A stretch of 7,463 nt of DNA. It comes from Bifidobacteriaceae bacterium. Its GTDB lineage: Bacteria; Actinomycetota; Actinomycetes; Actinomycetales; WQXJ01. Below the pieces are notes generated by a model, which ran no database searches, was not told where the DNA came from, and worked only from the letters and a program-made list of their open reading frames with translations. This document shows positions 1 through 5,130 of this stretch, in pieces. Every line of letters starts with the position of its first letter. The stretch's first letter is position 1. The stretch lies in contig JAIRNM010000156.1 of the NCBI GenBank assembly GCA_031258055.1, forward strand, positions 1-7,463, given 5' to 3'. The translations under genes and the position numbers were made by a program.

Positions 1-1243
1 TGCAACGGGCTTTGAACCCGATCAGCGCCGGCGTGGCTAACCCGCCGCTGATCTTGATCTCCCGCCGCAACTCGACTGAGGCCGCAGCAAGGTCGATGGT
101 CTCAGCCAGAACGCCCGCCATAGCTTTGAGCATTGCAGCCAGGACTTGTTCCCGTGTGGCGGCCAAAGTCAGCCCCGTGCAGGACGCTGATTTCGGTAGC
201 AGCGACTGGCGGTCGCCCGTCAGGTAGGGCGTGAATTCAACTAGGCTTTCTCCCTCCGGTTGCTGGGCGGCGGCTTCAAGGAAAGAACCGAAGAACTCCT
301 CATCGCCAAGGTCGCGCGCGAATTGCCGATGGAACCAATCCAAGGCGAAGCCGCCAGCCGTCGTCGCATAAATCTGCCAGATACCGGGCAAGGCGGAGTT
401 GCGCAGGTAGTATTTGGGATCAATCTTGGGAACGTCAGTCAGGATCGAAACCATGTCGGACGAGCCAGCCGTGTTCATGATGCTACCCGGAGCGGTATTA
501 CCGGCTCCGACCTGGGCTGCTGCCATGTCATTGGTGCCGACTGTTACGGCGATGCCCGCCCGCAGGCCGAGCTTGGCCGCCGCCGGGTCCGTTAGCTGGC
601 CTGACAACTCTCCCGGCAGTTGGATCTCGCCGAACCATTCGTGTTTCAACTCAAGGGCGTCGATGAGCCGCCTGGACCATCCCCGCTGAGTTGTTGTCTC
701 GTAGGTGCCCAGCATCGAGGCGTTGACGAAGTCAGTCACGCTGACGCCAGTTAGCCGCCGGTGCAGGTAGCCCGCCAGGTGAGTCACCTGGGCGGTCCGG
801 CGCAAACAACCGGGTTCGTTTTGCCTAAGCCAGAGCAGCGACATTAGCCCGCTTCCGCCGATGAAAGGTGCCATCCCAGTGATCCGTTGGAAGGCCTCGC
901 TGCCAATGACCTCGCTGACGTAGGCGCTTTGCGCGGCCGAGCGGCGGTCCATATGGGTGATGACATTCGGGTAGGCCAACTCGCCGCCCGCGGTCAAGAA
1001 AACAGGCGAGGGCGAAAACGCGTCGTAGACAACGGCCTCAACTCGGCTCCGCAAATCTTCGTCAAGCTGGCGGGCAGCGCGGCCGATGCCGTCCCACAGC
1101 GCCGCCGGAGAAATCTCCACTTTGGAGCCCGGCAGCATCAGGTAGGGATAGCCGACCGTAGAAGTGGCCAGTTCTTGGAGTTTGGAATCGACAATCGAAG
1201 CCTTCACCGCCGATGTACCGACGTCCATAGACAAGAACAGCAA
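1..1243 (-). CDS. FGGY-family carbohydrate kinase (C-terminus cut by window edge)
   Basis: ATP-dependent sugar or polyol kinase of the cytoplasm; 414 codons are visible without interruption. FGGY kinases usually have about 480-510 residues, so some 70-100 C-terminal residues lie beyond position 1. Visible landmarks: an N-terminal beta strand and phosphate loop with MDVGTS (residues 6-11, D7); HMDRRS at 98-103 where relatives have a WxDxR-like motif; DFVNAS at 171-176; the catalytic-base motif GTNDMAAAQVGAG (236-248), whose D239 corresponds to D233 of E. coli xylulokinase; TAGSSD at 258-263 in place of the usual GTS-type phosphate-2 loop; FTPYLTGDR (337-345); and ISGGLATPA (398-406), the start of the adenosine motif. 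The start is TTG at 1243-1241, directly after the aldolase TGA, with GGAGG 8 nt upstream. The first ATG (1228) would delete the first beta strand and is 23 nt from GGAGG. It is the last visible gene of the operon. Family is secure; the substrate (xylulose-, gluconate- or tetritol-like) is unknown. Confidence 0.9.
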   Translation of the reverse strand, partial: MLFLSMDVGTSAVKASIVDSKLQELATSTVGYPYLMLPGSKVEISPAALWDGIGRAARQLDEDLRSRVEAVVYDAFSPSPVFLTAGGELAYPNVITHMDRRSAAQSAYVSEVIGSEAFQRITGMAPFIGGSGLMSLLWLRQNEPGCLRRTAQVTHLAGYLHRRLTGVSVTDFVNASMLGTYETTTQRGWSRRLIDALELKHEWFGEIQLPGELSGQLTDPAAAKLGLRAGIAVTVGTNDMAAAQVGAGNTAPGSIMNTAGSSDMVSILTDVPKIDPKYYLRNSALPGIWQIYATTAGGFALDWFHRQFARDLGDEEFFGSFLEAAAQQPEGESLVEFTPYLTGDRQSLLPKSASCTGLTLAATREQVLAAMLKAMAGVLAETIDLAAASVELRREIKISGGLATPALIGFKARC

Positions 1244-2131
1244 TCAGTCCACCTCCAATGCTTTTGCCAGCGCTTCCAGTTCCGGGCCCTGAACCGGCAA
1301 GACTGGCGAGCGGGGCACACCGCCCGCCCAGCCCAGGATATTCATACAGGCTTTGACGCCCGCGACCGAAAACCGTCCAGCGCTGGCGCGGGCCAGTTCG
1401 CGAACGGCATCGAGTTCATCCCAGGCGGCGTCCACCTGGCCCTCGGCGAACAAGCGATAAACCTCGGCACAGCGTTCGGGAAGATAGTTGGCGGCCGAAA
1501 CCACCCCGCCGGAGCCGCCTGCCTCCAGGCAGCGCCGCAGGTTGCCAACCGAACCGGCCATGACAGCGAAATCGTCCCGGCCGTCGGCAGCAGCCAGATA
1601 ACTGTCCAGCATGTCGCGCGACGTGTCCTTGACGCCAGCAATGTTGGGGTGTCTGGCTAGGGTGGCCAGCGATTGCGGCGGCAACACCACCCCGTTAGCG
1701 AACGCCGGGGCGACATACAACAGCACCGGCAAAGGGCTCGCCTCAGCGATCTGTAAGTAGTGGGCCTCCAAAGCCGTCGCCGTCATCGACTGGGCGAAAT
1801 AGCTCGGCGTCAGCACTGACAGGTAGTCGATTCCGACCGGCAACTCCGCCACCTGGTCGATGAACGCCAAGGTGTGGTCCGTAGACTCCCGTCCAACGCC
1901 CAGGATCAAGCATTTATCGCCTTTGGCTTCGATCGCCGCCCCGGCCACCGCCAGCGATTCGGCGTCCGTAAGTGAGCGTGCCTCGCCGTTCGATCCGAGG
2001 CACATATAACCGGCCACACCCGTCCGGCCCAACCGAACTAGATTCGCGCGCAGCCAGTCGGTTTCCAGGGCGCCGTCGGGACGGAACGGCGTCACCGCCG
2101 GAACAAAAATCCCTCGGAGCCTTCCAGTCAC
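1244..2131 (-). CDS. DapA-superfamily aldolase, 4-hydroxy-2-oxoglutarate / 2-keto-3-deoxy sugar acid type
   Basis: Class I (Schiff-base) aldolase of the DHDPS/N-acetylneuraminate lyase superfamily, 295 residues, the family's normal length. It is expected to cleave a 2-keto-3-deoxy acid to pyruvate plus an aldehyde. Visible: VPAVTPF (10-16) at the start of the TIM barrel; GSNGEA (46-51) instead of the GTTGE of true dihydrodipicolinate synthase; LYVAP with Y139, the proton-relay tyrosine; and GVKDTS with the Schiff-base lysine K168. The GSNGE loop and the C-terminal part (MAGS at 191-194, GGVVSAANYL at 208-217) resemble human HOGA1, so a hydroxyoxoglutarate or keto-deoxy-sugar-acid aldolase is likelier than lysine biosynthesis. 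The GTG start at 2131 has AAGGA 7 nt upstream, overlapping the lactonase stop. The frame stays open to 2305 but would then run 163 nt into the lactonase gene with low-complexity sequence. The exact substrate is inferred only. Confidence 0.92.
   Translation of the reverse strand: MTGRLRGIFVPAVTPFRPDGALETDWLRANLVRLGRTGVAGYMCLGSNGEARSLTDAESLAVAGAAIEAKGDKCLILGVGRESTDHTLAFIDQVAELPVGIDYLSVLTPSYFAQSMTATALEAHYLQIAEASPLPVLLYVAPAFANGVVLPPQSLATLARHPNIAGVKDTSRDMLDSYLAAADGRDDFAVMAGSVGNLRRCLEAGGSGGVVSAANYLPERCAEVYRLFAEGQVDAAWDELDAVRELARASAGRFSVAGVKACMNILGWAGGVPRSPVLPVQGPELEALAKALEVD
1252..1256 (-). promoter_or_regulatory. Shine-Dalgarno GGAGG of the kinase gene, inside the aldolase coding end
   Basis: The minus strand reads GGAGGTGGACTGATTG: a strong GGAGG within the last aldolase codons, then the TGA stop, then TTG with no gap. 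The 8-nt spacing is ideal for TTG at 1243 and much too long (23 nt) for the first ATG at 1228. Confidence 0.75.
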
Positions 2132-2138
2132 AGCCAGG

Positions 2139-2143
2139 TCCTT
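2139..2143 (-). promoter_or_regulatory. Shine-Dalgarno AAGGA of the aldolase gene, overlapping the lactonase stop
   Basis: The minus strand reads TGAAGGACCTGGCTGTG. The last A of the lactonase TGA stop is the first base of AAGGA, which lies 7 nt before the GTG at 2131. This supports GTG as the true aldolase start over any of the upstream in-frame candidates. Confidence 0.7.
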
Positions 2144-3024
2144 CAATCTTGGTCCGGGTATAAAGTGGCTGGCTTGCCGCGGTGGGGCAAGCTGACCCGG
2201 TGCAAGCGGCCAGCATTGGGTTGGCGCCGCATCTCGTCGTCGCTGAGGAACAGAGTTGAGGTGGTGATGTAGAGGTCGGTCATCTCGGGGCCGCCGAAGG
2301 CGCAAGCGGTGACGTTGCGGACCCGCGGTACCTCGACAATCAAATCCAGGTCGCCATCCGGTCCGTAGCGGCGGACTTGCCCGCCACCGAAGACAGCCAC
2401 CCAGACCCCGTCGGCGTCATCGACCGTCAATCCGTCGGGTATTCCCAAGTCGGATGGGATCTCAGCGAACGGGCGCCGCTGGCTGAATTCACCTGTCGCT
2501 AGGTCGTAGTCGAAGACTTCGACCAGTTGGGTGGGCGAATCGACGAAGAACATCCGCCCGCCGTCGGCCGTCCAGTCGATCCCATTCGAAATAGTCAAGT
2601 TCCCTAGCACAACTCGGCCCCGACCGCCCTCGTAACGATACAAGGCGGCAGCTCCCGGCCGTTGGTCGAAGGCCATGGTGCCGATGTAGTAGCGCCCAGC
2701 CGGGTCCACGTTTCCGTCGTTGTTGCGAATGTCGGGCGCGCTTTCCAAAGGGGCGTCCAGCAAGGTGAATCCATCTTCGAGTGTGCCCAGGGCGATCCCT
2801 TCCCGCACCGCACATAAGAGCTTGCCGGAAGTAGTGGGATGGACATCGCAAGCATCCCGGCCGACATCAGCCGAGCGGACCACGCCGGAGGCGGGCCAAT
2901 AGCGGTAGACCCGGTGACCGCTGATATCGACGTAGTTGAGCACCTGGCAGCCCGCGTCCCAGACTGGCCCTTCACCATGGGACAGCCTCCCCAGTAGCGG
3001 CGCCGCCTGAGCGGTCGAAACCAT
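2143..3024 (-). CDS. SMP-30/gluconolactonase/LRE-family lactonase
   Basis: Metal-dependent six-bladed beta-propeller lactonase of 293 residues, typical for the family, which hydrolyses sugar lactones to aldonic acids. The metal ligands are all recognisable by alignment with human SMP30: E18 in GEGPVW (17-22), N147 in ISNGID (145-150) and D197 in IPDGLTVD (195-202). The substrate-contact loop RNNDGNVDPAGR (100-111) keeps R100 and N102, equivalent to human R101 and N103. VTACAFGG (238-245) and LYITTS (251-256) match the last blades. There is no signal peptide, so it is cytoplasmic. I chose the second of two nearby ATG codons (3024): AGGAG lies 6 nt upstream of it, but touches the first ATG (3030) with no spacer. 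It lies 9 nt after the dehydrogenase and 11 nt before the aldolase. The preferred sugar lactone cannot be read from sequence. Confidence 0.94.
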   Translation of the reverse strand: MVSTAQAAPLLGRLSHGEGPVWDAGCQVLNYVDISGHRVYRYWPASGVVRSADVGRDACDVHPTTSGKLLCAVREGIALGTLEDGFTLLDAPLESAPDIRNNDGNVDPAGRYYIGTMAFDQRPGAAALYRYEGGRGRVVLGNLTISNGIDWTADGGRMFFVDSPTQLVEVFDYDLATGEFSQRRPFAEIPSDLGIPDGLTVDDADGVWVAVFGGGQVRRYGPDGDLDLIVEVPRVRNVTACAFGGPEMTDLYITTSTLFLSDDEMRRQPNAGRLHRVSLPHRGKPATLYPDQD

Positions 3025-3030
3025 TGTCAT

Positions 3031-3035
3031 CTCCT
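3031..3035 (-). promoter_or_regulatory. Shine-Dalgarno AGGAG of the lactonase gene, overlapping the dehydrogenase stop
   Basis: The minus strand reads TAGGAGATGACAATG. The TAG ends the dehydrogenase and its last two bases are part of AGGAG. The spacer to the second ATG (3024) is 6 nt, while the first ATG directly abuts the site, so this element decides the start. It implies translational coupling. Confidence 0.75.
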
Positions 3036-4041
3036 ATGCCGGTGGCCGGTTGACCCAGTCTTTGGGATTGGCGCCGCATAGCACCCGGTCGAGTTCTTCC
3101 GCCGCTAGCCGCTGCAAGTTGGCCGAGGAGTCCTGGCTCACGAAGGCGACGTGCGGCGTGAGGATGACCTGGTCCATCTGGCGCAACGGCGAGTCTGGGT
3201 CCATCGGCTCCGCCTCGAAGACGTCGAGCCCCGCTCCGGCCAGCGCCCCCGTTCGCAGCGCCTGGGCCAGTGCCTCCGCGTCGATCAGACCTCCCCTAGC
3301 GGTGTTGACGATCACTGCATCGGGACGCATCCAGGACAGGGCCTCGGCGCCGATCAGGTGTCTGGTGGTCGCGTCCAACGGCAGATGGAGCGAGACCGCG
3401 TGCGCCCGCCCCAGCAACGGCTCAAACCCGACCGGTTCGATGCCCGCTTCGACCAGCACCGCCGGGTCAAGATACTTGTCGTAGGCGATCAGGTTGAAGC
3501 CGAGCCCGCGGAGCTTTTGCGCCAAAGCCATACCGATGCGACCGGCCCCCACCAGGCCAACGGTGGTTGAGGCAAACGCCCTCAGCGGCCCGAAGGCACG
3601 TTTGGCGCACCAACCGTCGGCCGCCATGGCAGCGCCGTAATGCGGTAGGCGCCGCAGTAGGGCCAGCAGTAAGGCCGCCGCATGATCCGCCAGTGTGCCT
3701 GTCCCGTAGTCGGGCACGTTGGCGACACGCACGCCGAGTTCGCTAGCGGCCACCACATCGACATTGTCGTAGCCGACACCGTACCTGATAACGGCGGCGC
3801 CTTTGGCCAGTCCCGCGAGTACTTTGCGGGTCATGGGGGCAAAGTTGTTCAAGACCACGTCGGCACCGCCAGTCGCAGCAGCGGTTTCGGCCTCGTCCGC
3901 GCAGTCATAAACCATGAAAGCGGCCCGATGCCGTGCTGCCACCGCCGCCTCGACATCGGGGACGTCGTGTGGGCAGTCGCTGACGACAACACGCTTGGTG
4001 GTCTGACCCACACCTGGCGGTGCGGCGACTGACAGTACCAT
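3034..4041 (-). CDS. D-2-hydroxyacid dehydrogenase, CtBP/PGDH-like, NAD-dependent
   Basis: D-isomer-specific 2-hydroxyacid dehydrogenase of 335 residues, reversibly oxidising a 2-hydroxy acid to a 2-keto acid in the cytoplasm. The catalytic triad is complete: R249 in NTARGG (246-251), E278 in DVFEAEP (273-279) and H297 in LTPHVAF (294-300). The Rossmann motif GAGRIG (165-170) is followed by an acidic residue at the second strand (AYDKYL, D188), which predicts NAD(H) rather than NADP(H). RYGVGYDNVD (86-95) and VPDYGTGTLADH (109-120) are typical of bacterial proteins resembling C-terminal-binding protein. The start is uncertain. The same frame is open to a TTG at 4116, but that codon lies within the probable promoter. 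The ATG at 4041 has an AGAAAGAAG stretch 6 nt upstream and leaves a normal N-terminus (KRVVVSD at 16-22). It heads the operon. Possible substrates are glyoxylate, hydroxypyruvate or a 2-ketoaldonate; none is proven. Confidence 0.92.
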   Translation of the reverse strand: MVLSVAAPPGVGQTTKRVVVSDCPHDVPDVEAAVAARHRAAFMVYDCADEAETAAATGGADVVLNNFAPMTRKVLAGLAKGAAVIRYGVGYDNVDVVAASELGVRVANVPDYGTGTLADHAAALLLALLRRLPHYGAAMAADGWCAKRAFGPLRAFASTTVGLVGAGRIGMALAQKLRGLGFNLIAYDKYLDPAVLVEAGIEPVGFEPLLGRAHAVSLHLPLDATTRHLIGAEALSWMRPDAVIVNTARGGLIDAEALAQALRTGALAGAGLDVFEAEPMDPDSPLRQMDQVILTPHVAFVSQDSSANLQRLAAEELDRVLCGANPKDWVNRPPA

Positions 4042-4101
4042 CGGCGACTTCTTTCTGGGGTTGGCTGGCCGTTGAGACCAGTAGCCGGTAGGTGAAGTGA
4101 T

Positions 4102-4117
4102 AGTATCATATGACAAT
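4102..4117 (-). promoter_or_regulatory. Candidate operator overlapping a -10-like element upstream of the operon
   Basis: An AT-rich patch in a GC-rich surrounding contains the perfect 8-bp palindrome TCATATGA (4106-4113), with two further matching positions on each side, giving 12 of 16 symmetric bases. On the minus strand TATGAT (4110-4105) matches five of six bases of the -10 consensus and lies inside the palindrome, so a bound regulator would block RNA polymerase. No good -35 hexamer is seen at 16-18 nt spacing. Transcription starting just downstream would leave a leader of about 55-60 nt before the ATG at 4041. That the HutC-type regulator next door binds here is inference. Confidence 0.45.
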
Positions 4118-4144
4118 CGGCTGATTCGTGGAGTCGTTCGCGTA

Positions 4145-4187
4145 GGCCGAAGGCCGCCCTATCCGCCACGCCGCCTTCGACTAAGGC
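4145..4187. repeat. Overlapping GC-rich inverted repeats in the regulator-dehydrogenase gap
   Basis: Three mutually exclusive or adjacent stems can be drawn in the 203-nt gap: GGCC-GAA-GGCC (4145-4155), GCCTT-N5-AAGGC (4173-4187), and CGAAGGC/GCCTTCG (4148-4154 with 4173-4179, 18-nt loop). They lie after the regulator stop on its transcript, so they may end that transcript. No T-run follows, so an intrinsic terminator is not shown. Nothing else is recognisable between 4190 and 4244. Confidence 0.35.
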
Positions 4188-4244
4188 CAGACGGTCGAGA
4201 CATCGATCCCGGACCTCGCAGCGCGCTGAGGCGGTCGCCCAGGG

Positions 4245-4979
4245 TCAGTCGTATTCGAAGCTGAGCTTTACTCTGTCGCCGCGGAACAGCACTTTGGTGT
4301 GCTCAAAAATGCGCCCATTGGCAGCCCAATAGTTGTCCGTCAGCAGCAACAGCGGGAAGCCAGACTGAATCCCTAGCAGCTTGGCCTCGGCTTTGGACGC
4401 GGAAGTCGATTCAAGGGTCTCTACGACCTTGGAACTAGTCAAACTGAAGTCTTCTGCCAGCACGACGCAGAGTTGCTCGTTCTCAAGGCGTTCCCGTTCA
4501 AGCGATGGCGCCAGCGCCTGGGGAATATAGCTGAGGTGCAAGGATATTGGCGTCGAGCCGATAGCACGGCGTCTCTTCGCGAAAAGCAAAGGTTCACCTG
4601 TCGGCACTTTCAGCAGCTTGGCATGTTGGGCGTTCGCGGGCACGGTTGTGAACTCCAGTAGTTCTGTCGTGGTGCGGTAGCCCATTCCTTCGAGTTGTTC
4701 GCGTATACCCTGGTACGCCAATGAGCGGGCTTCGATCTTCGGCTCCACTACGAACGTACCTTTTCCCTGTACACGGCTCAGCAGGCCTTCGTTGACAAGT
4801 TGTGTGACCACCCCACGCACTGTCATGCGTGACACTCCGAAGCGACGGCCGAGTTCCAACTCGGAGGGGATCATGCCGTTTTGACCGTAAACGCCGGAGA
4901 GGATTTCTGCCCGCAACAACTCATCTAGCTGCATATAGAGGGGTTTTGGGCTGTTCTTTTTCAAGGTTACCGCGGCCAC
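4245..4979 (-). CDS. GntR/HutC-family transcriptional regulator
   Basis: A 244-residue regulator, a standard length for the HutC subfamily. Residues 11-77 form the GntR winged helix-turn-helix, with IPSELELGRRFGVSRMTVR (37-55) as the helix-turn-helix and GKGTFV (72-77) as the wing. Residues from about 85 to the end form a UTRA effector-binding domain, a fold that usually binds a small sugar, sugar-acid or amino-acid-like ligand; DNYWAANG (215-222) and the RGDR segment (233-236) fit its last strands. The start is GTG at 4979 with GGAG 12 nt upstream, rather far, so it is not certain. It lies 203 nt upstream of the dehydrogenase-lactonase-aldolase-kinase operon in the same orientation, and most likely represses it until a pathway metabolite binds. 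Two sampled 60-base lines inside the gene are 53% and 55% G+C, against 65% in sampled lines of the dehydrogenase and phosphorylase genes. Confidence 0.93.
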   Translation of the reverse strand: MAAVTLKKNSPKPLYMQLDELLRAEILSGVYGQNGMIPSELELGRRFGVSRMTVRGVVTQLVNEGLLSRVQGKGTFVVEPKIEARSLAYQGIREQLEGMGYRTTTELLEFTTVPANAQHAKLLKVPTGEPLLFAKRRRAIGSTPISLHLSYIPQALAPSLERERLENEQLCVVLAEDFSLTSSKVVETLESTSASKAEAKLLGIQSGFPLLLLTDNYWAANGRIFEHTKVLFRGDRVKLSFEYD

Positions 4980-5064
4980 CGAGCCAGTTTACTCCGGGCC
5001 AACTCGCGGTCGTGGATGCCCCCTTCTTGCCGAATCCTTCGCGGGTTGGTGTCAAGGGACAGTC

Positions 5065-5078
5065 AGCGTGACCACGCT
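5065..5078. repeat. Short inverted repeat between the phosphorylase and regulator genes
   Basis: AGCGTG and CACGCT form a perfect 6-bp inverted repeat separated by 2 nt, about 53 nt downstream of the phosphorylase stop and 86 nt upstream of the regulator start. It could be a weak transcript end for glgP or an autoregulatory operator for the regulator gene. No T-run follows, and it does not resemble the TCATATGA palindrome at 4106-4113. Confidence 0.3.
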
Positions 5079-5130
5079 CAACAACTGAAGGTCTGGCTGA
5101 TCCGCGCGGCTGTAGGACGCGAGGGGGCCG

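Noticed and set aside
887..1660. A 257-codon open frame on the plus strand across the kinase-aldolase junction.
   Set aside because: It lies opposite two genes with full family motifs, has a low-complexity Arg/Gln/Ala-rich product without recognisable domains, and is explained by high GC content.
1244..2131. Annotating the aldolase as dapA (lysine biosynthesis).
   Set aside because: The GTTGE motif of dihydrodipicolinate synthase is replaced by GSNGEA, the C-terminal part resembles HOGA1, and the neighbours are sugar-acid genes.
2132..2305. A 58-codon upstream extension of the aldolase.
   Set aside because: It would overlap the lactonase by 163 nt, the added residues are Arg/Pro-rich and unlike any DapA-family N-terminus, and the GTG at 2131 has its own Shine-Dalgarno.
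4042..4116. A 25-codon upstream extension of the dehydrogenase from a TTG at 4116.
   Set aside because: The TTG lies within the palindrome and just upstream of the -10-like hexamer, no Shine-Dalgarno precedes it, and the extra residues do not fit the family's N-terminus. It is not formally excluded.
5050..5055. TTGACA on the minus strand, a perfect -35 hexamer upstream of the regulator gene.
   Set aside because: No acceptable -10 hexamer follows at 16-18 nt (the bases there are CGGCAA and its neighbours), so I do not call a promoter from it.
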